Origin: Fusibacter ferrireducens
Lineage (GTDB): Bacteria > Bacillota > Clostridia > Peptostreptococcales > Acidaminobacteraceae
Assembly: GCF_015352425.1 (NCBI RefSeq)
Contig: NZ_JADKNH010000013.1
Location: forward strand, 62,001-126,000
Direction: 5' to 3'
DNA: 64,000 nt
Under the pieces are notes generated by a model, which saw nothing but the letters and a program-made list of their open reading frames with translations, was not told where the DNA came from and did no database searches. Below are positions 53,219 through 63,577 of this stretch, piece by piece. Both the position numbers and the translations under genes were made by a program. The first letter of the stretch is position 1. Each line of letters opens with the position of its first letter.

Positions 53219-56200
53219 TTAACTTTCCACAAAGATGACCAATGCGTTGGCATTTATCCTCATCACATAAATATAATCCCCTATCTTAACATCATCTTTT
53301 GAAATCACTTTATTGTTCTTGATCACAATAGCATCCGAGTACTCAATGTAGATATTGGTTGTATTAGATGCCCACTGTGCCGTATAATTCATCCAGTCAT
53401 GAGAATCCGTTATTTCAAATCGGTTCCAAGTCGTATCATCGCTTACAATGGTTCCCCTTGAAAGTCTTGCAGACTTAAAGGTATCTTCCAAAGTGGTGGC
53501 AATATCCTTTTCTAAATACAAGGTATCATCAATATCTTTTCCCTGTAGTAATCCCTTATGGCGTAAGTGCATCGCCAATATGCCACCATCTTCATCTTCT
53601 TGGTCAACCACCATAAAAGCGTAGTAGCGTTCGTACTGAAGTCCCTGAGCATAATAACTGTAAACTGAATCCTTGTTTTCAACCCTTGAATACGACATAT
53701 GATAGAATTCAGAAGGTTTTATGATTTTCTTTTTATCCTTATCCGTTACATCCACAATCTCAGTGTCTGAAAAGTATTTATAATAACCCGATTCCTCCTC
53801 AGTGATATCATTAAGACCGTTATTCGTATAATAAGAATAGTTCGCAAGTGTCACACTATTTGTATTGACGTTTTCAATGGCGCCAATTCTGATGGCATCA
53901 AAAATATTATCGTATGGCGTAACCACTTTTACAACCATGGCATTATCTGAATAGGCCCCCTTTGGGCTCTCAGCCACAACGAAAACCGTATCCCATGTTT
54001 TAAGCTTATTATTAGGCACAACCTTGCCATCTCGAATGACAATTGTCCCCTCTGTGAGATTAAAGTTCTCCTTGGTGTTGATCTCAAACTTACTCAGTGT
54101 ATAATCTGCATATTTCACAGCACTTGAGTAAATATTTTCACGACCGGTGGCAATAGAGAGCTTTACAACTCTTTGTTCACCAAATTTCTTTTCAACCACA
54201 GCATAAGCCGTATAATTGGCGTAATTCTTTTCAAGATCGTCTATTTTAACCTTTTGATTGCCTTTGTAGATGCTCGTTTTATCATCTATGTTTAAGTCGA
54301 TGGCATACTTATTCGATGCGGTCCAACTGTCATTGTCAATGTACTCTGGATTAGACCTGCCATCTGCACCGATGAGTTGCAAAACACCTTTGGATTCATT
54401 TACATTCTTAATCTTGCCCTTATAAATCACTTCAAACAAGATTTCAGGAGCCTCTATTTCTATTCTAGAGGCATCCTTCGTATAGATGTCATTGTAATAT
54501 GCCTTGATTTTATCGCCTACTTTAAGCGCCCCCAAAGAGACCACGCCGCCATCTTTGGTAAGCACAGTTCCAGAGGTGATATTGACCACTTCATAGGTAC
54601 CGTTTTCAAGCATGACATTGATGCTCTGCTTGTAAATACTTTCAACCGTCCCCATTCTTATTTTACCAAAATCGGGGATACTACCGGGCTCGCCGCTGTA
54701 AGATTCCCCCAATGCATTGATAATATAGCCATTTGCCACTTTAATATTGACATTCATGCCATAGACGAAATTGGATAAATCCGTATATCTCTGATTAATT
54801 CTCAAATCTGCATAAGGAGCTATGGGATACTCATACACCTTATCGTCAAAGCCATAAATTGTCATGGTTGCCGCTTCCGTATCCGTAATGGGCGTCACCT
54901 CTCTCACAGTACCAGATATCGTCTTGGACTCAAGAGGTGCCACTTTGATGTAGATGACCTCGCGATCTGGATTGACGAGGTATTCAATGACGTCGCCTGT
55001 ATTTAGAAGCTTGACCCCACCTACGCCTGGGGCCTTATAAGTGACAATGTCATCCCTAAGGCCTGTATAAAGATCCTCATCCACAAGAATGTCAAAGACA
55101 TCACCGGTTACATCCACAACGCGATAAATCTCTGTAATGACGTTTTTCCCATTTTTCGCTTGGTTTTTCGTTTTAATCTCAGATACTGTACCATAGTGGA
55201 AAATTGAAAATTCATCTGCCAATGTATTGGCATTTATTTTTTCGAGCACCAAATCATGATCCAATGCCTGCGCATACATAACACGATCATTTTGAAGTAA
55301 ATACTCGATTTCATCTCCCAATTTCAGAATCTTATGGTCTGATGGCACGCCATTTTTAAAAGTTACAAAGTCATAGCGCTTATTGCCCTTGGTGTGTGTT
55401 TCAGATATGAGATTCGTCACCGTACCATCGGTGTTCTTAACGGTAATCGTATCTCGTGTGATGGTATTGCCATCTTCATAGACCTTCTCTGACTTATTCC
55501 CAATCACAAGACCGTAGCCAGAGGCGATGTTTAAAGGTGTATAATTCGATTCAAGCGTTGCCCTTGCAACGCGAGCCAGTTCACCTCTTTTAACGCTGTC
55601 CTTTGGTCCAAATGAACCGTCATTTTTAAGAGGCACAATGCCATCTGAGACGACTTTTTCTATAATAGATCTGTAAACGGGGTTTACCGTTTCCCAGTCA
55701 TTAAAACTAAATACAGTCTCTTGTTTAAACACTGGTGCTACCCCCAGCGCTCTGCCCACCCAGACTGCCAATTGTTCTTTTTTGACGGGATTATTGAGAT
55801 TCACAATTTCGTCTTGAGTGACAATGCCCAGTGTTTGTGCTTCTGTCAGGTATTCTTGATTCATGAGAAGATCCACTGCAGTTGTAGAAGAAGTCCCGCC
55901 AGCTTGTGCGTAGACCCTTTGCATAACTGCCGCTTCATTACCTGCAAGTCTTACCAAAGTTGCAAGTGCATCATATCCCGTTGCATTGTTGCCAGGGTAA
56001 TACTTGCGATCACCGTATTGCTTGACGATGCCAAGTGTGGCCATTCGGATGATGTCTTCCTTATAAGGATCTTTGCTCACATCTGTAAAGGTGCTGTTCA
56101 CAATCAATTCAAGCCCTTTATCATAAGCTGTATAACTTTTAGCATCTGCAAGATCTGTCTTAATTGCAGTAAATTCGGGCACAGGGATATCAAATGGCGC

Positions 56201-56281
56201 CTCTGCGTATACAACCATTGAGCTCAAACTCGGCAGTAACATGATTGAAATGGTTAAAATGAGTGATATTAGACGTTTCAT
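53219..56281 (-). CDS. large SLH-type surface protein
   Basis: A 1020-residue secreted protein: signal peptide (about 1-26, ends VYA) and degenerate SLH repeats at about 60-250 (FTDVSKDPYKEDIIRMATLG, IVKQYGDRKYYPGNNATGYD, FGPKDSVKRGELARVARATL). The rest is a long series of short beta domains that repeat a pattern of a phrase like TVSEI or TVESIY, VTGDVFD and then LNTGDVIEYLV. This looks like repeated small barrels involved in wall or polymer contact, but I cannot name a family. ATG 56281 follows the stop of the IPT/TIG gene by 21 bases, with GAGGAAGGGATAGCAT before it, so the two are co-transcribed. Confidence 0.83.
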   Translation of the reverse strand: MKRLISLILTISIMLLPSLSSMVVYAEAPFDIPVPEFTAIKTDLADAKSYTAYDKGLELIVNSTFTDVSKDPYKEDIIRMATLGIVKQYGDRKYYPGNNATGYDALATLVRLAGNEAAVMQRVYAQAGGTSSTTAVDLLMNQEYLTEAQTLGIVTQDEIVNLNNPVKKEQLAVWVGRALGVAPVFKQETVFSFNDWETVNPVYRSIIEKVVSDGIVPLKNDGSFGPKDSVKRGELARVARATLESNYTPLNIASGYGLVIGNKSEKVYEDGNTITRDTITVKNTDGTVTNLISETHTKGNKRYDFVTFKNGVPSDHKILKLGDEIEYLLQNDRVMYAQALDHDLVLEKINANTLADEFSIFHYGTVSEIKTKNQAKNGKNVITEIYRVVDVTGDVFDILVDEDLYTGLRDDIVTYKAPGVGGVKLLNTGDVIEYLVNPDREVIYIKVAPLESKTISGTVREVTPITDTEAATMTIYGFDDKVYEYPIAPYADLRINQRYTDLSNFVYGMNVNIKVANGYIINALGESYSGEPGSIPDFGKIRMGTVESIYKQSINVMLENGTYEVVNITSGTVLTKDGGVVSLGALKVGDKIKAYYNDIYTKDASRIEIEAPEILFEVIYKGKIKNVNESKGVLQLIGADGRSNPEYIDNDSWTASNKYAIDLNIDDKTSIYKGNQKVKIDDLEKNYANYTAYAVVEKKFGEQRVVKLSIATGRENIYSSAVKYADYTLSKFEINTKENFNLTEGTIVIRDGKVVPNNKLKTWDTVFVVAESPKGAYSDNAMVVKVVTPYDNIFDAIRIGAIENVNTNSVTLANYSYYTNNGLNDITEEESGYYKYFSDTEIVDVTDKDKKKIIKPSEFYHMSYSRVENKDSVYSYYAQGLQYERYYAFMVVDQEDEDGGILAMHLRHKGLLQGKDIDDTLYLEKDIATTLEDTFKSARLSRGTIVSDDTTWNRFEITDSHDWMNYTAQWASNTTNIYIEYSDAIVIKNNKVISKDDVKIGDYIYVMRINANALVIFVES

Positions 56282-56302
56282 ATGCTATCCCTTCCTCGTT
56301 GA

Positions 56303-59300
56303 TTAATAATTAGTGAGCAGTACATAGTGTCCTGCTTCTTGAATTCGAGCCGTCACCCGATTTTTATCAGATTCCAGTACTCCATTATAAGGTTCATAAG
56401 CATTTGTACTGGAATTGTACTTATAGAGACTAATTTGTGATTCTTGAGCCATGGTGATAAAACTGTCATCGTAGAGAATGCTAAAGTCCATACTCTGGCT
56501 CAATGTGGAAAAAGTCTTAGTGCTGTTATCCGATGTGGCATTAAATGTAATGGTATACACATCCGATATCTGTTTTTTCCCACGGATATTGGGTGTCAAA
56601 TACGCTCTGTTTTGATTCATCGTAATATCTTCTTTAATTTGCGCATAGGCATCAAAATAGTCCGCCATGGTTTTAAAGGTTAAAGTATTCAGGGTCACTG
56701 GTGCAAATCTGTACACGCTTTTGCCAAAATTGACCGTTATATTTGACGTACTGGTTTTGACAATATCCTCAGGAATATTGATCAGTTTGATCTTTGTATC
56801 GCGCGTTACCGCTTCAGATGCATCTATATTGACAATGTTACTGATCTTTTTGCTGTTCATTGTGACCTTAACCAGATTGCCATTTTGATCAATCTCATAA
56901 TCTTGTCCATCTGGCACCTCTATACCACCATCAATATTCGGCGGTCCGAATTCTTTAATATCCTGTACGTCCTTATGTTTAAGCGCTGCAATGTTGGAAT
57001 AGCCAGATGGTCCAAATTTATTGACGGCTTTCAGTACAAATACAATTCTATCATTTTCTCCTAAGAATTCAAACCCAGGTAAATAAGAAATTTTATAAGG
57101 TTCCACTTTGGTAATGCCAAGGTATTGGAAGTCCTGATACTTGTTCTGGATCAAATTATAATCCGTTTTCGACCCTAGATAAACATAAATTTCAAAGTAG
57201 CTTGCACTGGCAGATTGGTAGTCGTAAAGTTTAATGTACATGTCATTTACTGTGGTCACCTTTAAATTGGATGGATCTGACGGTATCGGCACTGTATACT
57301 CTGATCTTAAAGCATCGTTCGTGATCCCGTTATCCGGGTTCATCACAACGATGGATATTGCCCCTTCAAAGGTCACTTCCGGTACTGAAACCTTCAAAGT
57401 GTTGGCATCCACAAACGTCACTGAAGCTGATTTGAAACCTTCTTTGACATAGTATCTTTTATCATTTGTGTAAATCCCTATTTCCGCTTCAGCCACATCC
57501 GTTGTAGTGGATGTGACTTCTGTATAAGTGCCACCAAAGTAAACACTTGCACCTTCTTGGAAGTTGGCCCCTTTCAAGGTGATGGTCTGATCCCCAGTGA
57601 CGTTAATCCGCGTGAGGACAACACCGTTTTGATCTAAGAAATAATTTTCTAAAGTAGGCATAGACACGACCTTTATGCCGTTGTTCTTAATGGCAATCCC
57701 ATAGTCCTTGTTGAGAACTTGGATGGTCTTGTCTCCCAATGTCATATTCGTCGGCGTTACAAATGTCAGTTTTGTACCCCGTTCACTAATCGTTGTATTA
57801 TAGATAGGAATACCTGCTCTTGTGCCAATGATCACATAGGCGCCCTCTCTAAAATCGCTCCCTGTTATGGTGATGGTATTACCCCCATGGATAGACGTTT
57901 TAGTCGGTGCAATCAGATCAATTCTTGGATCTGATAGCGGTTTCCTGTAGACAAAATAAAACGGAATCGTGCTATTCCCATAATTCGGACCTATAAGATC
58001 AGGCAAGTTGTTTGAATTGGCAAGCCCTTGATCCTCGTTCTTAATCATAATAGGGTATTCCATGCCAATGTCATTTGTCGTTCCAGCAGGTACGGTGACC
58101 ACCAAGAGGTCATATTCCTTGCCATTGAGGACTTTTGTCGTCTTTTCCTTCACTGTGGCCTTAGTTGAACCAATATAGACTTCCACATTGTTTCTAAAGT
58201 CCAAACCTGCAATTTCAATGTCGATGCCTCCATTTACAGAGGATTCCACAATCCACTTGGTTTCATCCGGTGAAATCATCTGTGGTTCTATATTGTATAT
58301 TTTAGGTTCGCTGGCTGGATTCGTATAGGTAAACGACGTCGTTGCCTTGCCGCCATCTGTATTTTGAAAAGTCACTGGCACCGTATCTATGGTGTAATAA
58401 GAAGGTGAGTAAACCACAACATGTGTGTCGTTGTCATAAACGACTTTTGGCGCATACCCTCGCTCAACAATGAGTCTTCTATCTAAAATTTCAATCCGAA
58501 TGTATTCATATGGATTGGATTGATAAGTGGTCGCGTCAATATTTTTCAGACCATTTGGCACATAGTATTCATTCGCTGCATTTTGAAGCATATTCAGCGG
58601 TACATACACCAAAGTATCTTCATAGTTGAAAGTTTTGGTGTAAATGATGTTGTTTTCCGTCACTGTCAATTTGAGTTCATTTGCACCACCATTATAAGCT
58701 ACAGTCAAACCGCCATCTAAATTTACAGTCGTTCTTTGCGAATTGATTAAACCCGAATTCGGCAAGACCCTATCAATGTCTCTGTTGCCGATTTCACCAA
58801 ATCTGACCAAGGCATCCACATCGGATAGAATTTTTATATTTTCAGCATCGTTATCCGCATAACCATAGAGTATGGAGCGGAATAAATTAGCGCCATAGAT
58901 GTCTTTGGGTTCTTGCCCCTGCTTACGGCCAAAGTTAGGACTAATTTTGGTTATCGTCGGTGTAGAGGCTCTATAAGTGTATTTTATTTTATTGCTTATA
59001 CCAGAATCATTATTCGTCACATAGACATCGACAACACCAGAAGCATGTGGCGGTGTGATCACTTTCAGGTAACCCTTGGAATATTCGACAATATTCGCTT
59101 CATTTTCACCAAAATAGACTTTTGGTAAAATCACAGACTTATAGTATTCTGCGTAATAAGGATTCGTAAGTTCTGGATATGCCGTTATCGCATTTGGGTC
59201 CACAGAATCAGACAATAAATCATCCCACTTGTTGTTGTAGTAAATGTCCTCAAAAGGATCGCCCACATTGTATCCAGGGCCCCCCACTTGATCTTCATAA

Positions 59301-62300
59301 GGTTCATAGAATCTGAATTCATAACCTATGATTTCAACGATTTCACCACCGTTTGAAGAACCTGTAGTCGGTACGATGATATCAATTTGAGGATCGGATT
59401 GTGGAATAATATACGTAAACCCCTTTGCTCTGTAATCATTGCCGCCATCTGGGTTTACAACCACCACTGGCACGGAGAGTTGATCCACATTATAGTCTTC
59501 ATTTAGTTTCTTAATAGAAGCAGGCATTTTAATTTTAATCCAAGTGCCGTCAAGTGCCACATAAGTGTCTGAACTCGGTACTTCAACTGAATCAATATAC
59601 ACCTTTGAGTTATCTTCAAAACCACTCCCAGATATTTTTACATAATAGCCACCATCCACAGAGCCCTTATTGGGAACAATCGTTGTAATAATTGGATTGG
59701 AGGTTGCTTGGGCGATATAATAAAAGCCCTCTTGATCAGATTTAGATGCAAACTTCGTATCTGGATTGACAACTTCTAAAGACTTATAACCCTTTCCAGT
59801 TGTCAAATAAGGGACAGTGAAAACCACTTGATTTTTAGAGAGAATTCGAGTGCGATTCCCTTCGATACCACCCGTCATCGAATTTGTTGTATAAGGCGTT
59901 AACATGTCGAGTTGAACGCCATCGAGTACTAACCCATTGACATTTGTAGTGACATTCTTTTTGTTCCCAAATGAATCTTCTGCGTTGATGTTACCCAAGC
60001 TATCTGCTTTAATGGTATAAGTCTTATCTTTGCCATTCGAAATAATAGGCAGTTCACTGAAATTGTAAGAAAGGGTGTAATGTTCAGAGCCATCTGATAA
60101 AATAACGCTTTCTGCGTAATCAGAAAGGTAGGCAAAATTCGCACCCTCTGCATTCTTCCCAACTCTGATAATATGATTATTCATCTTTGCAATAAATGTT
60201 GGCCCACCTGTAATGGCAATTGTCGTTTGATCGTTGCCATCAAATGTAATTGTAGCTACGCCAATTAAGGCATCTTCGGAATTGTACGCTGAATAAACCC
60301 CATCGGCGTATTTGAAAGCATAGCGTTCTCCATTCCACTCAATTGCAGGGTTTTTTAAGGCATCATTGGTTAAAGTTGCCACGGTGAGATCCGATGCATT
60401 CAACACTTCTGTGTTCTCTGAAAAAGAAGAAAACACAGCTTTGCCGACACTTTGATCGATTAACACATCTTCATTTGGCACTGTAAAAGGTAAATACTCA
60501 ATATTGCCATAATTGTTGAGATTATAATCATTCACTTCTCTTCCATCTATTTTGATCCTCGTTCCAATCAATCTATAGGCATCCATACCGGTTTCTGTAA
60601 TCGCTGTTGGATCGGGTTTTAAAAAATTATCCCCATTGATTACAACCATGGTGTCATAAGTACCCATTTTCGGTGAAAAATCTGTGAATATAGGATCTTT
60701 ATTAAAGGTTTTAACATAGGTAAAATTCGAAACTGCAATACCGCCGCTTGGATTGACAACTTGCAATTGCGTTGTGCCTTCTCGACCTTTAGGTGCTGTA
60801 AAAGTGATGAGGATCTTGTTCCCAGTGGTACCCAGCTCTCTTGTAAATGTAGTAATCTCTTCTCCATCTAAATAGAGTTTCAAACCGTCTTGAAGATTTG
60901 AACCGGTGATAACGATTTCTTCGTTCCCTTCAACAGTTATGATATTGGGACTTACCGTCTCTATAACAGGAATATCCGATGTCTTTATAAATTCGAGAAA
61001 GTCCGATCTGATATTGGACTTACCAGGCGACTCTGAATCCCTCATTGGGTTTGTTACCTGTAAATGCTTAATCCCACCATCGCCTATTAATGTGGTATTC
61101 GGAATCATAATTAAAATCTTTTGTCCAATTTGATTATTACTTGTACCGTCGACAATTTCACCATCTGAATTTATAACGGTCAGCGTCAAAGGCACAGCCA
61201 TGCCGTTGCCATCCAACAGCACTTGTTCTGGATCACTTTCATTCTCTTTATATTTAATGATCCCGGTAACTTTTATAGTGCTCCCAGGTGTCGGGTCAAC
61301 CCAAGTTTCGTTTGGGAAGAAACCCACTTGATAACGGTTAAACAAGGTATTGTCATCATTCTTCTTAATTAAAACGGAAGGTTTGCGCGTGATGATTTCA
61401 CCCGTTCCCCCCACAAGTCTGTCCACTAAAAACTTATCGCCCTTGATGGAAAGCAGTGTGTTATTCTTGACTCTTGAATAATTGCTTGTTGTGTCCTCTA
61501 TTTGAACTTGCGTTGGAGATACACTTGTAATTTCAGGTGTATAAGTACTGGGCTCAAATTCATAGCCATTGTCTTTGGTTACAATTTGATTGAAAACATA
61601 CTGTTTTCCAAAATTGGCACCTGGATCTGTAATGGTAAGGGTGGTCTCAATTTCGACAACCACCTCTTTAAATGGATCTGTTTCTGCATCGTCAATAACG
61701 GCAGTAGTGACGATGATACTATCTGGAATGCCTTGGATCACTTGAAATGCATCCAATGAATCCTTGGCAAATGTCGTCTTCTTAGCTATGTTGACATTAA
61801 TTTTTCGTTCTATGGAAACATTATTGCCTTTGTATGTACCATCTGCATAATTTATGACGAGTACTTCATCATTGCTCTCGGAAGTCGGTGGTGTAAAAGT
61901 TCCAGTAGAATTTAGATCTGGAATATTGAGCGTTACAATGTTTCGGCCTGAAATCTGAACATTGCCGCCTGTATCAGGTCCTTTTGCCGGATAGATATTA
62001 TCTATTGTCGGTTTGTAACCCGCCTCTATAACGGTGAATTCGTCTAGGACAGTTGGCTGATCTTCACGATAGACCACTTGTTCGGCTACCACTTGCCCGT
62101 TCTGTTCATCAGTCAACACCACATAGTAATTGCGGCGGTCAAAACTGTCACCGCTAGGCACTTTAACGGTTAAACGATCATCTGTACCACTGACATCTAT
62201 CCCAAGAGACACATATGTCGCCTTGTTTGTTTCAGAATACTTATCAGAACCATCAAGCGTTTTTAAAAAGTAGACGCCATAACGACGTGTATCCGAAAAA

Positions 62301-63076
62301 TTTGTCCCTGTAAAGTAAACTTCATCCCCTTTAGCCCCTGTGTTAGGGAACATTTTGAGGTCGTTTATGCCAAGACTCTCAATGATTCTAAAGGCGCTGG
62401 TATAAGTGTATTGAATTTCAATACTCGGCGTACCGTTGATTGGATCTGCACTTATAACGGTCTGATTGAGTACAATGTTTTGATAACCCAATCTGCCCGG
62501 ATTTGTGGCATTGGTCAATGTAAGCGTATGCCCACCTGCAGAATCATCGGTTCCCAAAGTGGTACTGCTGAGACCATTGCCGTATGTTCCTGTGATATTG
62601 CCCCCATTGTTGACACTATCCAAATTATTACCATAGAATTCAATCGTATACGGTTGGGGGTCATCTATGTTGATGGTCTGCTTGTTTGAACTCTGAATGT
62701 TTGGAAATGTAGCGGTGTTCAAGTTGATACTCTGCCCACCCACTCTAATTTTACCGATAAAAGCTTCTGCTTCATCTGTGGTCAAATTGTATTTCACAAG
62801 AGTACTTGTATTGATGACGCGTTCTCCCATGTTCACAAGACCTTGACCGGACTTTTCAAAGAGCACATCCACATCGACCAGATTTGTCCCCTCGATTTCA
62901 ATATAGCCGTCTGAAAGTATAAATCCACTGTGGTCCACAGAATACTTGACACTTGTAACGACAATATTACCCTCGTCATTTGAACCCACCACAATGGCAT
63001 AGCTTGCCAGCGCATTCATTGGCAAACTCCCCATAAGCGTCAATATGATCAATAACAATACCAATTTACGTTTCAT
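56303..63076 (-). CDS. giant IPT/TIG-repeat cell-surface protein
   Basis: A 2257-residue secreted protein: signal peptide (about 1-24, ends ALA), then about eight to ten IPT/TIG Ig-like domains. Their hallmark, a phrase such as ITTIVPNKGSVDGGYYVKIS then G-x-F, recurs at IDLIAPTKTSIHGGNTITIT, TITKISPNFG and IDIIVPTTGSSNGGEIVEI. Near the C-terminus there is a fibronectin-III-like segment (PSDPSNLKVTTVNDMYIKL) and a final domain of unknown family. No SLH repeat, LPXTG motif or C-terminal membrane segment is seen, so anchoring may depend on the SLH proteins encoded next in the operon. ATG 63076 follows ATAGGGGTGTACT. IPT/TIG repeats usually act in adhesion or carbohydrate contact. Confidence 0.85.
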   Translation of the reverse strand: MKRKLVLLLIILTLMGSLPMNALASYAIVVGSNDEGNIVVTSVKYSVDHSGFILSDGYIEIEGTNLVDVDVLFEKSGQGLVNMGERVINTSTLVKYNLTTDEAEAFIGKIRVGGQSINLNTATFPNIQSSNKQTINIDDPQPYTIEFYGNNLDSVNNGGNITGTYGNGLSSTTLGTDDSAGGHTLTLTNATNPGRLGYQNIVLNQTVISADPINGTPSIEIQYTYTSAFRIIESLGINDLKMFPNTGAKGDEVYFTGTNFSDTRRYGVYFLKTLDGSDKYSETNKATYVSLGIDVSGTDDRLTVKVPSGDSFDRRNYYVVLTDEQNGQVVAEQVVYREDQPTVLDEFTVIEAGYKPTIDNIYPAKGPDTGGNVQISGRNIVTLNIPDLNSTGTFTPPTSESNDEVLVINYADGTYKGNNVSIERKINVNIAKKTTFAKDSLDAFQVIQGIPDSIIVTTAVIDDAETDPFKEVVVEIETTLTITDPGANFGKQYVFNQIVTKDNGYEFEPSTYTPEITSVSPTQVQIEDTTSNYSRVKNNTLLSIKGDKFLVDRLVGGTGEIITRKPSVLIKKNDDNTLFNRYQVGFFPNETWVDPTPGSTIKVTGIIKYKENESDPEQVLLDGNGMAVPLTLTVINSDGEIVDGTSNNQIGQKILIMIPNTTLIGDGGIKHLQVTNPMRDSESPGKSNIRSDFLEFIKTSDIPVIETVSPNIITVEGNEEIVITGSNLQDGLKLYLDGEEITTFTRELGTTGNKILITFTAPKGREGTTQLQVVNPSGGIAVSNFTYVKTFNKDPIFTDFSPKMGTYDTMVVINGDNFLKPDPTAITETGMDAYRLIGTRIKIDGREVNDYNLNNYGNIEYLPFTVPNEDVLIDQSVGKAVFSSFSENTEVLNASDLTVATLTNDALKNPAIEWNGERYAFKYADGVYSAYNSEDALIGVATITFDGNDQTTIAITGGPTFIAKMNNHIIRVGKNAEGANFAYLSDYAESVILSDGSEHYTLSYNFSELPIISNGKDKTYTIKADSLGNINAEDSFGNKKNVTTNVNGLVLDGVQLDMLTPYTTNSMTGGIEGNRTRILSKNQVVFTVPYLTTGKGYKSLEVVNPDTKFASKSDQEGFYYIAQATSNPIITTIVPNKGSVDGGYYVKISGSGFEDNSKVYIDSVEVPSSDTYVALDGTWIKIKMPASIKKLNEDYNVDQLSVPVVVVNPDGGNDYRAKGFTYIIPQSDPQIDIIVPTTGSSNGGEIVEIIGYEFRFYEPYEDQVGGPGYNVGDPFEDIYYNNKWDDLLSDSVDPNAITAYPELTNPYYAEYYKSVILPKVYFGENEANIVEYSKGYLKVITPPHASGVVDVYVTNNDSGISNKIKYTYRASTPTITKISPNFGRKQGQEPKDIYGANLFRSILYGYADNDAENIKILSDVDALVRFGEIGNRDIDRVLPNSGLINSQRTTVNLDGGLTVAYNGGANELKLTVTENNIIYTKTFNYEDTLVYVPLNMLQNAANEYYVPNGLKNIDATTYQSNPYEYIRIEILDRRLIVERGYAPKVVYDNDTHVVVYSPSYYTIDTVPVTFQNTDGGKATTSFTYTNPASEPKIYNIEPQMISPDETKWIVESSVNGGIDIEIAGLDFRNNVEVYIGSTKATVKEKTTKVLNGKEYDLLVVTVPAGTTNDIGMEYPIMIKNEDQGLANSNNLPDLIGPNYGNSTIPFYFVYRKPLSDPRIDLIAPTKTSIHGGNTITITGSDFREGAYVIIGTRAGIPIYNTTISERGTKLTFVTPTNMTLGDKTIQVLNKDYGIAIKNNGIKVVSMPTLENYFLDQNGVVLTRINVTGDQTITLKGANFQEGASVYFGGTYTEVTSTTTDVAEAEIGIYTNDKRYYVKEGFKSASVTFVDANTLKVSVPEVTFEGAISIVVMNPDNGITNDALRSEYTVPIPSDPSNLKVTTVNDMYIKLYDYQSASASYFEIYVYLGSKTDYNLIQNKYQDFQYLGITKVEPYKISYLPGFEFLGENDRIVFVLKAVNKFGPSGYSNIAALKHKDVQDIKEFGPPNIDGGIEVPDGQDYEIDQNGNLVKVTMNSKKISNIVNIDASEAVTRDTKIKLINIPEDIVKTSTSNITVNFGKSVYRFAPVTLNTLTFKTMADYFDAYAQIKEDITMNQNRAYLTPNIRGKKQISDVYTITFNATSDNSTKTFSTLSQSMDFSILYDDSFITMAQESQISLYKYNSSTNAYEPYNGVLESDKNRVTARIQEAGHYVLLTNY

Positions 63077-63310
63077 AGTACACCCCTATTTTCTGAAATC
63101 TATATTTTAAATAACGTAACTCCCTATAAAAAAGTAAATGACTTTCTAAAAACTTTCCATAAAATTAGAATCCTCTAATTTAATTATAACAATAAAAAAG
63201 CCGATTTATCATTAAAAGGATTTTACAAAAACCTCATTAATTTATCGACTTAAAACGTTGATATGTTTAACTTTTCTCAAGTTTTTAATATTACAATATG
63301 ATTACTGGTC

Positions 63311-63454
63311 AAAAAAGGTTAAAGCGCCACTTGGGAAATGGCGCTTAGCAAATCGGGGAGTGGAGAGTTTTGGGCGTCTCTCCACAGCAAATTATGTTTG
63401 GGTTGCCTTAAAAGGTTAAACACAGTTTAGCATCTCCGTGTGTCCTTTCTGTGT
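63311..63454 (-). ncRNA. candidate structured RNA upstream of the surface operon
   Basis: On the minus strand three stems follow each other: ACACAG / CTGTGT (63420-63454), TGGAGAG / CTCTCCA (63361-63384), and a final AAGCGCCAT / GTGGCGCTT hairpin (63322-63346) followed by AACCTTTTTT, an intrinsic terminator. The word ATTTGCT occurs twice between the stems, and AAGGTTAAA twice on the plus strand. It ends about 235 bases before the IPT/TIG gene. It could be an independent small RNA or a leader that ends transcription early. It matches no riboswitch consensus that I know. Confidence 0.4.
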
Positions 63455-63491
63455 ATTTTGGATAAAAATTTGATTAATTTAAACGCTCTTT

Positions 63492-63557
63492 TTATATCTG
63501 GATTGGACACTCTATTGGACACTCTAACGATGCTTGTGGATTTAACATTTTATTCAT
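63492..63557 (-). CDS. possible 21-residue leader peptide
   Basis: ATG 63557 has AGAGGAACT before it and opens a 21-codon frame (MNKMLNPQASLECPIECPIQ) that contains a direct repeat, GAGTGTCCAATA / GAGTGTCCAATC, giving ECPI twice. It precedes the structured RNA at 63311-63454. It might be a leader peptide, but small size makes chance likely. Confidence 0.2.
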   Translation of the reverse strand: MNKMLNPQASLECPIECPIQI

Positions 63558-63571
63558 AGTTCCTCTATAAT
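63542..63571 (+). promoter_or_regulatory. plus-strand promoter of a candidate small RNA
   Basis: TTAACA (63542-63547), an 18-base spacer and TATAAT (63566-63571) form a good promoter reading toward the C-rich small RNA candidate. The opposite strand of the same stretch carries the ribosome binding site of the possible leader peptide. Confidence 0.5.
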
Positions 63572-63577
63572 TTAGTC

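Noticed and set aside
55721-56221. Plus-strand open frame of 166 codons, cysteine- and histidine-rich
   Set aside because: It is antisense to the SLH repeats of the protein at 53219-56281; the apparent Cys/His richness mirrors codons of the opposite strand, and no ribosome binding site is present.
63311-63480. Possible c-di-GMP, TPP or THF riboswitch upstream of the surface operon
   Set aside because: The stems do not carry the conserved loops of any of these classes that I could recall, so only an unassigned structured RNA is reported.
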